From Butyrivibrio sp. M55 (GTDB lineage Bacteria; Bacillota; Clostridia; Lachnospirales; Lachnospiraceae): 64,000 nucleotides of DNA. How positions within the stretch are numbered: the stretch's first letter is position 1; every line of letters begins with the position of its first letter. Shown here one piece after another: positions 8,676 to 17,044 of the stretch. A model generated the notes under the pieces. It searched no databases. It saw only the letters and a program-made list of their open reading frames with translations, and was not told the origin of the DNA. Both the position numbers and the translations under genes were made by a program. The stretch covers positions 1 through 64,000 of the forward strand of contig NZ_FPCD01000008.1 in NCBI RefSeq assembly GCF_900116865.1. The letters run 5' to 3'.

Positions 8676-10253
8676 ATGGAGCAATTATTCATAGGTATTT
8701 TGAATAATGCCATTACCGTAAGCGCACTGATCGTTGCAGTCATCGTGGTAAGAGCATTTGGAAAAAAGATGCCTAAATGGATTTCATGCATGCTGTGGAT
8801 GATAGTTGCGATAAAACTGGTTGTTCCCATACAGTTTGAAAGTGTACTTAGCTTGATACCTTCGGGAAAACCGATTCCAACAAACATCGTTTTGGAAGAA
8901 AATCCGCAGATAAGTTCCGGTATAAACGGCTTGGACAGTTTTGTTAATCCAATGATCAGTCAGAACTTTACACCGGATAAGGCGGTAAGTATCAATCCGT
9001 TGCAGATTTTTTTCCATATAGGTGCACTTGGGTGGCTTGCAGGAATGTCAGTAATGCTGATTTACGCTCTTATAACATACATACTTATAAGGAAAAGAGT
9101 CAGCACTTCGGTGAAGATTGATTCAAAGGTTTATGTGTGTGATGATATTTCAGATTCATTTATTCTTGGGACAATATCTCCGAAAGTTTATATACCGTCA
9201 ACACTGTCTGATGAAGCAAGAAAGTACATATTAAAACATGAATTTGCACATCTGAGCAGGCGAGATCATGTTTGGAAACCGCTTGGCTTCTTGATCTTAT
9301 CGGTATATTGGTTTAATCCGCTATGCTGGATAGCTTATATTCTTCTTTGCGAGGATATAGAGTATGCATGCGATGAAAAGGTAACTAAAAACATTCAAAA
9401 GGGTGAGAAAGCTGAATATTGCAGAATACTATTGGAAAATAGTATGCCAAGAACTATGATTTCGGCTTGCCCGGTGACATTTGGAGGGATAGACGTGAAG
9501 AAAAGAATTAAGAATGTTGTAAATTATAAGAGACCGGCTTTTTTGATCACAACCGCATCTATTATGGCGTGCGTTGCAGTAGGAGTGTGTTTTGCAACCA
9601 GCAGAGATGTGAAAGTTGAAAGTGATGAGCAGAAGTTACAGATGACCGAAGTTGAAAACAAAGTTATATCATCTGACGGCGTTGCCGAACTTGAGGAAAA
9701 AGCAGATGTAAAAGCTGCAGCCGGTGATTCAGTTGTGGCAGCCGGTACAGAAAATACAAGCAAGGGCGATCTTAAGGATACTGATTTTACATATAACGGA
9801 AAGACTGTATCTATAATGGATAATTTTGAAGCAGTAGATAAGGCTTTGGGAGGATATAATGCTTCAAATTCAAATATACAGGATGTGCAGTCATTATATT
9901 CATACGGAGATAAACAAGAAGTTGATATGATCACGCGAAATGATAACGGAACCGAAACACCGATCACTATCGGCACGTGTAAACCGGGTATGACTACTTC
10001 ACGTGGTATCACAATCGGAAGTTCCAGAGATGAACTCATGGCTGCATACGGAACGCCAAACGGTAAGCACCCGACCGCATATGACGCTCAATCAGGAAGA
10101 GAATTGACTGAAGAAGAATACAAGCAGATTTTTGGAGAAGAATTCGACTACGATATGGGTGACTACACGATTGTTTTCACTGTTGAGAATGATAAGGTGG
10201 CATCAATTCAGTACAAAAACAATGTAAATTACAATAAGTTCAAGTGGTCATAA
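8676..10253 (+). CDS. BlaR1-like M56 metallopeptidase sensor with a novel C-terminal domain
   Basis: A 525-residue membrane sensor-protease. Helices lie at about residues 8-25, 33-52, 113-138 and 288-306. The M56 zinc site is HEFAH (residues about 187-191) with a downstream EYACDEKV. In BlaR1/MecR1 such a protease, when activated by an outer sensor domain, triggers removal of the BlaI repressor. Here the sensor is not a penicillin-binding domain but a domain of about 160 residues (from GDLKD near residue 366 to the end) closely similar to the lipoprotein encoded next (10289-11002). It contains GITIGSSRDELMAAYGTP, reminiscent of BamE/BLIP-type folds. The start follows AAAGGAGG. It is first in an operon with BlaI, a lipoprotein and two more sensors. 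Confidence 0.85.
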   Translation: MEQLFIGILNNAITVSALIVAVIVVRAFGKKMPKWISCMLWMIVAIKLVVPIQFESVLSLIPSGKPIPTNIVLEENPQISSGINGLDSFVNPMISQNFTPDKAVSINPLQIFFHIGALGWLAGMSVMLIYALITYILIRKRVSTSVKIDSKVYVCDDISDSFILGTISPKVYIPSTLSDEARKYILKHEFAHLSRRDHVWKPLGFLILSVYWFNPLCWIAYILLCEDIEYACDEKVTKNIQKGEKAEYCRILLENSMPRTMISACPVTFGGIDVKKRIKNVVNYKRPAFLITTASIMACVAVGVCFATSRDVKVESDEQKLQMTEVENKVISSDGVAELEEKADVKAAAGDSVVAAGTENTSKGDLKDTDFTYNGKTVSIMDNFEAVDKALGGYNASNSNIQDVQSLYSYGDKQEVDMITRNDNGTETPITIGTCKPGMTTSRGITIGSSRDELMAAYGTPNGKHPTAYDAQSGRELTEEEYKQIFGEEFDYDMGDYTIVFTVENDKVASIQYKNNVNYNKFKWS

Positions 10254-10288
10254 CATGATTGGTTAAAAGATAATAGGAGAAGACTGAA

Positions 10289-11002
10289 ATGAAAAATAAA
10301 ACGACAGCAATTCTTTTGGCAACACTTATGATTTCCACACTTGTTGGGTGTGGCGCAGTTTCATCAAATGCATCTGAAGCAGGCGCAAGTATTTTGGATA
10401 GTACAAGTAGTGATAATGATGCTTTGGCAGAAAACGGGGAAGTAGAAGATGCAGCTTCTTCAGATACAGATGACGTCAATACAGATTCCGAATCATCTGA
10501 AGCGGCTTCGGGAGATCTTAAGGATGCCGGGTTTACGTATAACGGAAATTCTGCATCTGTAATGGATAGTTTTGAAGCTGTAGATAAAGCTATGGGAGGA
10601 TATAATGCTTCGGATTCACATATAAATAGTGAGCAGTCATTATATTATTACGGAAAAGATGAAGAAGTCGGTATGATCACGCGAAATGATTCCGGAACTG
10701 AATCAATAATCACTATCGGCACACGTAAACCGGGCATTATTACTTCACGAAATATTAAAGTCGGAAGTACAAAAGATGAACTCGCAGCTGCATACGGAAC
10801 ACCAAACGAAACAAAGCCTTATTCACAGACTGAATACGTTTATGAAGAAGGCTCAAATGAAGAAAAAACTATAGATCATACCGGCGAAGAAATTGTATAT
10901 GACTTTGGTGACTACAAGATCACATTTACTGTTGAGAATGATAAGGTAATGTCAATTGAATTTAAAAACAATGTAAATTACAATAAATTCGATTGGGGTT
11001 AA
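10289..11002 (+). CDS. Lipoprotein sharing the sensor domain of the upstream BlaR1
   Basis: A 237-residue protein with a signal peptide and lipobox LVGC (Cys near residue 21), a Ser/Asp/Glu-rich linker to about residue 75, and a C-terminal domain clearly homologous to the C-terminus of the preceding BlaR1-like protein. Both copies share segments such as FEAVDKA, GGYNAS, MITRND, AAYGTPN and FTVENDKV, and both end in NNVNYNKF plus two or three residues. By eye more than half the positions match. This suggests a duplication in which one copy became the sensor of the protease and the other stayed a free envelope lipoprotein. It may bind the same ligand or the sensor itself; that is inference. The start has AGGAGA upstream. 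Confidence 0.75.
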   Translation: MKNKTTAILLATLMISTLVGCGAVSSNASEAGASILDSTSSDNDALAENGEVEDAASSDTDDVNTDSESSEAASGDLKDAGFTYNGNSASVMDSFEAVDKAMGGYNASDSHINSEQSLYYYGKDEEVGMITRNDSGTESIITIGTRKPGIITSRNIKVGSTKDELAAAYGTPNETKPYSQTEYVYEEGSNEEKTIDHTGEEIVYDFGDYKITFTVENDKVMSIEFKNNVNYNKFDWG

Positions 11003-11023
11003 ATTTTATAAGTTACGGAGGTA

Positions 11024-11389
11024 ATGATGGAAGAACTGAGGTTAGGCGCTGTAGAAAGACAGTTTGCAGATATTATATGGCAAAATGAGCCTATCCCTTC
11101 AGGTGAGCTTGTAAAGCTGTGTGAGCAAAAACTGGAGTGGAAAAAGTCTACCACTTACACAATGTTGAAGCGCTTGTGTGAGCGTGGAATATTCAAAAAT
11201 GAAAACGGTGTTGTATCATCTGTTCTCACCAAAGAGGAATTTGGTGCGGCACAAAGCGAAAAGATAATTGAGGATACGTTTGAGGGTTCACTTCCTGCAT
11301 TCATTGCTGCATTTACTTCACGTAAAAAGCTTTCGGCCGATGATGTTGATGAGATACAGAAGATGATTGATGCAATAAAAGGGGAATAG
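11024..11389 (+). CDS. BlaI/MecI/CopY-family transcriptional repressor
   Basis: A 121-residue winged-helix regulator. The N-terminal half matches the BlaI family pattern (LGAVERQFADIIWQNEPIPSGELV, then WKKSTTYTMLKRLCERGIF), and the C-terminal half is the helical dimerisation region. BlaI-type repressors bind promoter dyads and are inactivated by proteolysis when a partner BlaR1 senses its signal. It lies between two BlaR1-like genes, four bases before the second. The dyad at 8611-8627 is a candidate operator. Start ATG 11024 or 11027, after ACGGAGG. Confidence 0.9.
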   Translation: MMEELRLGAVERQFADIIWQNEPIPSGELVKLCEQKLEWKKSTTYTMLKRLCERGIFKNENGVVSSVLTKEEFGAAQSEKIIEDTFEGSLPAFIAAFTSRKKLSADDVDEIQKMIDAIKGE

Positions 11390-11392
11390 CAT

Positions 11393-12697
11393 ATGGAGCG
11401 AGTTTTTTTGTTCGTGCTCAATAATGCCATTACGGTCAGTGCGCTTATCATAGCAATCATCATAGTAAGGGCTCTTGGAAAAAAGATGCCCAAATGGATT
11501 ACATGCATGCTATGGATGATTGTTGCTGTAAAGCTGATTGTTCCTGTACAGTTTGAAAGTGTGTTCAGCATGATTCCTACAGGAGAACCGATTTCTGTAA
11601 ATAATGTTGTGGGAAAAAGCATGCAGATTGTTTCCGGTTCGAAGGTTATGGAATTGTATTTTAAAATGTTTCATGTAGGCATGTTGTTGTGGCTTGTCGG
11701 AGTGGCGGTAATGCTGACGTATGCCGTGACAACATATGTGTTGATCAGGAAAAAAGTCAGTGCTTCGGTGAAAATTGATTCAAAGGTGTATGAATGCGAT
11801 GATATTTCGGATTCATTCATCCTTGGAATTATATCTCCGAGAGTGTATCTGCCGTCGGCATTATCCGGAGAAGCAAGAAAGTATATATTAAAACACGAAT
11901 TTGCACATTTAAGCAGGCGCGATTATATATGGAAACCGCTTGGATTTGCAATCTTATCGGTATACTGGTTTAACCCTTTGTGCTGGGTGGCATATATCCT
12001 TCTTTGCAAGGATATAGAGTATGCCTGTGATGAAAAAGTAACTAAGAATATCGAGAACGGCGAAAAGGCAGAATATTGCAGAATACTGCTTGAAAACAGC
12101 GTTCCAGGAAAAATGATAGCCGCATGCCCTGTGGCATTTGGAGGTATAGACGTGAAGGATAGAATAAAGAATGTTGTAAATTATAAGAAACCTGCTTTTT
12201 GGATCACAATCGCATCCATTATGGTGTGTATTGCAGTGGGAGTGTGCTTTGCAACAAATAAAGGCTCAAAAACTGTAGATGAGCAGCAAATGGCAGAAGC
12301 TGAGCAGCAGGCGGCTGTTGAGCAAAATACAGCAGATCAGCAGGAATCACAGATTCAGGGCAATGATCAGGAGGATGTTTCGGTAAAAACTGAGCAAAAT
12401 GGAGATTTGATGCCTGTTTCAAATGTAGAAGATGCAGCTGCTTCCGTTGATTCTATACCTGAAGGAGCTAAATTGGTTGGATTGATTGAAACGCCTGAAG
12501 GTGTTCTCAAAGTTCGCCAAGCCCCCGGTGATGATGCTGAATGTATCGGTTATTTAGCTCCTGATGAAGTAGTTGATATTATTGAAGAAGCTGATGGCTG
12601 GTACAAGATTAAACTCGACGAAGGCGAAGGCTATATAAAAAGTGATTATGTAAACATTGGTTGGGTGAAGGATGTAACTAATTCGGAATCCAATTGA
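11393..12697 (+). CDS. BlaR1-like M56 metallopeptidase sensor with C-terminal SH3 domain
   Basis: A 434-residue paralogue of the 8676 gene. The same membrane layout and M56 site are present (HEFAHLSRRDY near residue 167, EYACDEKV downstream). After the last membrane helix (about residues 262-282) and a Gln/Glu-rich linker, the sensor end is a bacterial SH3 domain of about 60 residues: GVLKVRQAPGDDAECIG, then VVDIIEEADGWYKIKL and GYIKSDYV. Such SH3b domains often bind peptidoglycan or wall peptides, so this sensor may read cell-wall state. It starts four bases after the BlaI stop and so is likely translationally coupled. Confidence 0.85.
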   Translation: MERVFLFVLNNAITVSALIIAIIIVRALGKKMPKWITCMLWMIVAVKLIVPVQFESVFSMIPTGEPISVNNVVGKSMQIVSGSKVMELYFKMFHVGMLLWLVGVAVMLTYAVTTYVLIRKKVSASVKIDSKVYECDDISDSFILGIISPRVYLPSALSGEARKYILKHEFAHLSRRDYIWKPLGFAILSVYWFNPLCWVAYILLCKDIEYACDEKVTKNIENGEKAEYCRILLENSVPGKMIAACPVAFGGIDVKDRIKNVVNYKKPAFWITIASIMVCIAVGVCFATNKGSKTVDEQQMAEAEQQAAVEQNTADQQESQIQGNDQEDVSVKTEQNGDLMPVSNVEDAAASVDSIPEGAKLVGLIETPEGVLKVRQAPGDDAECIGYLAPDEVVDIIEEADGWYKIKLDEGEGYIKSDYVNIGWVKDVTNSESN

Positions 12698-12719
12698 CAA
12701 GATAAAGGGAGTATAGCGC

Positions 12720-14155
12720 ATGGAACAAATATTTTTGTTCGTATTAAATAATGCTATCACAGTAAATGCGCTTATCATTGCGATAATCGCTGTTAGGGCA
12801 CTTGGGAAAAAGATGCCTAAATGGATTATATGCATGCTATGGCTGATCGTTGCAGTAAAGCTGATCGTTCCTGTGCGTTTCGAAACCGGATTCAGTCTGA
12901 TTCCTACAAGAGAACCGATTCCGACGGAAATAGTTATGGAAAAAGTGCGCAGGGCGATAGTGGAGTAAGTGGTCTTTATAATGAGAAGGATTTTGCTTCC
13001 GATACGATGACAGACAATTCATATGAAAACGTTACTCAGATATCGGATGCAGAGCTCACGGGAAATGCCGGCTCGGTAGATAATGACAGCATATTGGCGA
13101 AGGCAGAACAGGTAATGTTTTATCTGCATATTGGCGGGATTGTTTGGGATGCAGGCATGGGCGTGATGTTGCTGTATGCCGTAATAACCTACATTCTCAT
13201 AAGAGAAAGAGTAAGCGCATCAGTTAAGATCGCATCAGGAGTCTATGAGTGTGATGATATTTCAGATTCTTTTATTCTCGGAATCATATCTCCGAAAGTA
13301 TATTTGCCATCTACGTTATCGGAAGATGTGAAAGGATACATATTAAAGCATGAGTTTGCGCATCTGAGCAGATACGATCATGTATGGAAACCTCTTGGAT
13401 TCGTGATTTTATCGGTATACTGGTTCAATCCTTTGTGCTGGATTGCATATATTCTTCTTTGCAGGGATATCGAATATGCATGTGATGAAAAGGTGGCAAG
13501 GAATATTGAAAAGATAGAGAAGGCAGAATACTGCAGAGTATTGCTGGAATACAGCATGCCAAGAAGTATGATTGCAGCGTGCCCGGTGGCATTTGGAGGA
13601 ATAGACGTGAAGAGTAGGATAAAAAATGTTGCAAATTACAAAAAGCCGGCGTTTTGGATTACAGTGGCATCCATTATGGTTTGTGTCGGTGTCGGAGTAT
13701 GTTTTGCCACAAGCAGAGGAACAGAAGGAGAGAAATTAAGTGATAAAGCGTCTCTAATACAGGCAGAAGTCGGCGAAAAGCTGAGTGTCGATAGCAAGTG
13801 GCATACAACTAAAGTTGCGGGAGATTGCGTCCTTTTGGAAAAAAAGCAACCAAATCAGGATGAAAATAATGCAAAAGATATTTACGATAGCCCTGAAGCT
13901 GCCCTTAAAGTTCTTGAGAGTGACGGCGAAGATTGGGGCATGATAGCTTCTGATGAGAATTATGTTATATTGACAAGACATGAACAGGCTGCAGATGGTG
14001 ATTTGACTTCTGAAAGTGATGCTAAGTGGGATGAGAAACTACAGGAATCAAATAACAGTATTCTTGAAGAGTATATTACGGATGATTCTGTAGAATTTGA
14101 TGATATGCTCAAGAAGCTGAACGGAATACCGGATAGAGATCATCTTGTAGAGTAA
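12720..14155 (+). pseudogene. Third BlaR1-like M56 sensor, interrupted by a frameshift
   Basis: The N-terminal part (from ATG 12720) aligns with the first helices of the two paralogues, then stops at TAA near 12966. The rest continues in the -1 frame and encodes the third and fourth helices, HEFAHLSRYDH and EYACDEKV, then a C-terminal domain of about 150 residues unlike the other two. The frames meet at a run of five As (12940-12944). One extra A, or a -1 slip of the ribosome on AAA, would restore one protein of about 478 residues. It may be a disabled gene, a phase-variable A-tract, a programmed shift or a sequencing error. An internal ATG at 12821 is open in the second frame but lacks the first helix. 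Confidence 0.7.
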
Positions 14156-14186
14156 AAAACACCGAATGATCGAGAGGAGCGTCAGT

Positions 14187-14345
14187 ATGTCAGCATTAAT
14201 TACATTGATGGTGTTTGGGAACAGTATAGGAATATACCATGCTTTCGCGGGAATTATTTTGCTGGTTTGGCTATTTGTATTTTTTATCATAGGTGATAAC
14301 TACGATATGAGAAACGATGTCCTTGCAAGCATGGGAAGCAAATAA
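14187..14345 (+). CDS. Small single-helix membrane protein
   Basis: A 52-residue open frame from ATG 14187 to TAA 14345, with GAGAGGAG eight bases upstream. Residues about 20-37 form one strong hydrophobic helix (AGIILLVWLFVFFIIG), followed by a polar tail (DNYDMRNDVLASMGSK). It is 31 bases after the third sensor and probably the last gene of the BlaR1/BlaI operon. I do not recognise the family. Small membrane proteins in such operons can modulate a sensor or protease, but there is no direct evidence here. Confidence 0.6.
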   Translation: MSALITLMVFGNSIGIYHAFAGIILLVWLFVFFIIGDNYDMRNDVLASMGSK

Positions 14346-14390
14346 TTGAAATATATGTGACTAAAACGGAGTACATGACCCTGAGAGCTA

Positions 14391-14646
14391 AAAATGCCTT
14401 CTAGGGAATCGAAAACCTGCTTTATGTTTTACAGGCTATTTTCGTAGACAGCCCATCCTCAACGTATCTGTTTGGAAATGAGCAGTTCTAGGACGAGGAT
14501 GATGATTTTCAAGATTCATGAATGAAGAGAACTCGACTGCTTCGAACAACGCTGAGAGGAGAGCTCTCTTCATTTATGAATCTTAGAAAATCACACCGCA
14601 GACGAAAACAAGCATTTCCAAACGGATACCTTGGAGAAAGGCATAA
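14391..14646. repeat. Long palindromic element C
   Basis: An imperfect inverted repeat. GTATCTGTTTGGAAATG at 14464-14480 matches, inverted, the sequence at 14613-14629 with one difference. ATGATTTTCAAGATTCATGAATG pairs with its counterpart at about 14571-14594, and GAGAACTC pairs near 14540-14565. The left arm has an extra ~60 bp that itself holds a smaller hairpin (GAAAACCTG with CAGGCTATTTTC at about 14411-14443). The outer ends (ATGCCTT against AAGGCAT) also pair. It lies between the end of the BlaR1 operon and the terminator of cheY. Its apex does not share the core of A and B. Confidence 0.75.
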
Positions 14647-14648
14647 GA

Positions 14649-14683
14649 AAAGGCTGTCACACTAATTAGTGCGACAGCCTTTG
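14649..14683. terminator. Bidirectional terminator at the 3' end of cheY
   Basis: AAAGGCTGTC and GACAGCCTTT enclose CACTAATTAGTG, giving a near-perfect 16-bp stem. On the minus strand it is followed by TTTTCTTAT, fitting termination of cheY. Confidence 0.75.
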
Positions 14684-14710
14684 ATTTTACGCTTTGACAT
14701 TATGTAAATA

Positions 14711-15073
14711 TTATCCGATAGCTTTTTTAACGGCTTCAAGAACACGGTCTGCCTGGAAAGGCTTAACGATGAAGTCCTTAGCACCCGCCTGAATTGATTC
14801 GATAACCATCGCCTGCTGACCCATTGCGGAACACATGATACATACAGCGTTAGGATCTGCAGCCTTAATTCCCTTAAGTGCGCCAATTCCATCAAGCTCA
14901 GGCATTGTGATATCCAGAGTAACAAGGTCGGGTTTCAACTCATTATATTTCTCGATTGCGACTTTGCCGTTCTCAGCTTCACCCGCAATTTCATATCCAT
15001 TCTTGGAAAGGATATCCTTAAGCATCATACGCATGAAAGCGGCGTCATCAGTAATGAGTATTCTTTTTCCCAT
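14711..15073 (-). CDS. cheY: Chemotaxis response regulator CheY
   Basis: A 120-residue single receiver domain. The acidic pocket is Asp9-Asp10, the phosphoryl-accepting residue Asp54 (TLDITMP), the switch residue Ser82 (MCSAMGQQAMV) and the conserved Lys104 (VKPFQ). This sequence and length fit the CheY type of Clostridia and Thermotoga, which carries signals from CheA to the flagellar switch. No other chemotaxis gene is adjacent; the pseudopilin operon on the same strand lies upstream with about 180 bases between. The ATG is preceded by GGAGG (minus strand). A microprotein with a FliM-like CheY-binding motif is encoded at 43777-43974. Confidence 0.88.
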   Translation of the reverse strand: MGKRILITDDAAFMRMMLKDILSKNGYEIAGEAENGKVAIEKYNELKPDLVTLDITMPELDGIGALKGIKAADPNAVCIMCSAMGQQAMVIESIQAGAKDFIVKPFQADRVLEAVKKAIG

Positions 15074-15250
15074 ATTGAACCTCCAAAAAGTATTTTTAGT
15101 TGCTAAAAAAATTTAAGCAATTTTTTTCAAAATTAAGTAATTCGGTACATAATATATTGTAACACATGATTATGATAAAGCGAGTTAAAACGTTATTTAA
15201 AAAATAAAAATTTGATAAAATTTCGTTTTTTAACCGGCTAAACTTATCTG

Positions 15251-15661
15251 TTACCTTGATTTCATTACCGGCAGAGAGTAGTCATACTCTGTATCGTCGT
15301 GATTAACGACCTGCCACTGAATTATACTACAAGTATTGTTTGAATTGAAGGATTTTTTTGCACTATTAGCAATTATCGCAATTTCAAGCGATTGTTTGTC
15401 GGTTAATGGTATGCTTTCCTTCATTATATCACCTGATATTCCTTTGCGATAGCCCGAATTTACAGCGGTGACAAAAGCATTGCCTTTATGACATGCTTCG
15501 TAGTAAGCGAGTTGTCTGTCGGACAGATTTTTACTTAAGTTGTAATCCGCTTTCGCATTTACTAGCGTAAGCGTTGCAAATGAGATAAGACACAAAACGG
15601 AAAAAACCAGAAGAATAGAGGCTGTTCCGATATTTATGCCGTGTTTACCTTTCTTTTTCAC
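15251..15661 (-). CDS. Pilus-cluster membrane-anchored protein, unknown family
   Basis: A 136-residue protein with a basic N-terminus and one membrane helix (about residues 12-34, INIGTASILLVFSVLCLISFATLTLV), then an extracytoplasmic helical and beta segment. It is the last gene of the minus-strand pseudopilin operon and overlaps the preceding gene by four bases (ATGA). Position and topology suggest a minor pilin-like or assembly protein, but the prepilin Glu5 motif is absent. I do not recognise a named family. Confidence 0.65.
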   Translation of the reverse strand: MKKKGKHGINIGTASILLVFSVLCLISFATLTLVNAKADYNLSKNLSDRQLAYYEACHKGNAFVTAVNSGYRKGISGDIMKESIPLTDKQSLEIAIIANSAKKSFNSNNTCSIIQWQVVNHDDTEYDYSLPVMKSR

Positions 15662-16188
15662 TTGGACTCCTTTTGGCTGAGCGGTGTGTCAACCGAATAA
15701 CTAACTATTACGAGATCTTGGTCGTTTGGAATTGAAGAAATTACTTCATCGGTTTCCTTAACATTAAGTATTGCCACGTTACCTTTAATCGCTTTTCCGG
15801 AATATGTGGATCCGTAGTCTTTGACATCAGAGTAAACTGAAGAAGCATCTGCTTTCTCAGCCACCAGCAGAGCCTCATATGAGGCGTCTGAGTGAGCTTC
15901 CTGCAATACATTCCATTCTTTATCGAAAAAGAGAATTACGGCGTCTTCAGTGACGTATGCGTAGGGGTATAGTTCTGCAATCTTTGAAACGTCGCCGTTG
16001 CTTTCGTAAAAAGCTTCCGCAAGGTTCTGGGACCAGATTGTTGCATTGCTGAGTGCGGTGGACTTTTCTGTAAGTTTGTGTGCGCCGACGAAGAGTCTTA
16101 TAGAAACCGCTGCGGCGAGGGAAAAGAAAAATACCGCTATTATAAGTTCCATCAGGAACAAGCTTGTTCTCGAATTATTTTCAGGCAT
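15658..16188 (-). CDS. Type II secretion/type IV pilus pseudopilin
   Basis: A 176-residue protein beginning with a polar leader and then LFLMELIIAVFFFSLAAAVSI, which matches the class III prepilin pattern (hydrophobic helix with Glu at position 5). Prepilin peptidase would cleave before this helix and the protein would be inserted into a pilus-like filament. The rest is a globular domain with beta-strand character. It overlaps the next gene by four bases and is nine bases or fewer from its upstream neighbour, so it belongs to the same operon as the GspF homologue. Confidence 0.75.
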   Translation of the reverse strand: MPENNSRTSLFLMELIIAVFFFSLAAAVSIRLFVGAHKLTEKSTALSNATIWSQNLAEAFYESNGDVSKIAELYPYAYVTEDAVILFFDKEWNVLQEAHSDASYEALLVAEKADASSVYSDVKDYGSTYSGKAIKGNVAILNVKETDEVISSIPNDQDLVIVSYSVDTPLSQKESK

Positions 16189-16191
16189 CGT

Positions 16192-16686
16192 TTATTCCTC
16201 ACTGACACTTTTTGTTTTGACAAGAAATGACTCTTCCGTTCCGTCTTTTAAAATAACGTAGACGGAAAGAGTATCATCTCCTACATATTCGATATCAAAC
16301 TTGGTCAGTTCAAGTATCTTTTGCCCTGTCTGGGGATAAAGATCTTTGAGTTCATCCATGGCAAAGAGCTCCATGAGATTGCCCTCGTAGTCATATATGT
16401 AGGTGTCGTAAAGAATGCCGTCTTCCTCGTTCTGCAGAACAAGAGCATTCTGATCGAATATTTTTTTAATAAAAATTCCGCCCTTTACGTCGGACTGTCT
16501 GACCTTTTCCGTTATGTACGCACAGGCCGTACGCTTGTGGTAATTGTCATCAACAGCAGTGACATTCTTCTGATATATGTTCGCGCCTATGGTTATAACG
16601 CTGAGTGCGGAAAAGATAAAAAGAAACATCAGACATATAACGAAGACCATGTCTATGATGTGACTTCTTGCTCCTTCAAAATCCAT
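16192..16686 (-). CDS. DUF4860-type membrane protein of the pilus cluster
   Basis: A 164-residue protein with a single N-terminal helix (about residues 9-33, IIDMVFVICLMFLFIFSALSVITIG) and an extracytoplasmic domain. The pattern (ACAYITEKVRQSD, GIFIKKIFDQNALVLQ, YDTYIYDYEGNLMELF) fits the DUF4860 proteins encoded in Lachnospiraceae pseudopilin operons. The function is unknown, probably filament assembly or a minor subunit. The family name is from recall of the pattern, not a search. Confidence 0.65.
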   Translation of the reverse strand: MDFEGARSHIIDMVFVICLMFLFIFSALSVITIGANIYQKNVTAVDDNYHKRTACAYITEKVRQSDVKGGIFIKKIFDQNALVLQNEEDGILYDTYIYDYEGNLMELFAMDELKDLYPQTGQKILELTKFDIEYVGDDTLSVYVILKDGTEESFLVKTKSVSEE

Positions 16687-16696
16687 AATAGTTCCT

Positions 16697-17038
16697 CTAT
16701 CGTACTTTGATAACTGTTACATCCGGGTACATGTTCGATGCGATTGGCTGGTAGTCGACAAAAAAAGTAGATTCGTCGTAAACAAGACCGTAGTGTTCCT
16801 CGATGTATGAAAGGCTGGGTGGATATCTGCCTTCAATCGAATAGCACTGAACAATGTCCCTGTTAATGGCATTTTCAAGTGAAGTTTGCTGCTTTTCAAT
16901 CGTGTTTCTTCCGGATGCGTCGATCGCAATGTAAAAAAGGATACATATTGCGATGAGTATCACAAGCGAAGACCATCTGTAAAAAGTATCCGAAATATGT
17001 GAAAATATGCCGTTTTTAGCTTCAAATCTGTTTGTCAT
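16697..17038 (-). CDS. Small pilus-cluster membrane protein
   Basis: A 113-residue protein with one membrane helix (about residues 24-42, LVILIAICILFYIAIDASG) and a short outer domain. The segment CYSIEGRYPPSLSYIEEHYGL resembles the Gly-x-Tyr-Pro start of pilin-like periplasmic regions. It lies six bases after gspF and ten before the DUF4860 gene. Probably a minor pilin-like component; no named family recognised. Confidence 0.65.
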   Translation of the reverse strand: MTNRFEAKNGIFSHISDTFYRWSSLVILIAICILFYIAIDASGRNTIEKQQTSLENAINRDIVQCYSIEGRYPPSLSYIEEHYGLVYDESTFFVDYQPIASNMYPDVTVIKVR

Positions 17039-17044
17039 AATATT

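Noticed and set aside
8676..14155. Beta-lactam resistance locus
   Set aside because: The sensors lack penicillin-binding domains and no beta-lactamase or PBP gene is in the cluster.
12821..14155. Separate gene starting at ATG 12821
   Set aside because: Its first ~40 residues are an out-of-frame reading of the conserved N-terminal BlaR1 sequence; the two frames are better read as one interrupted gene.
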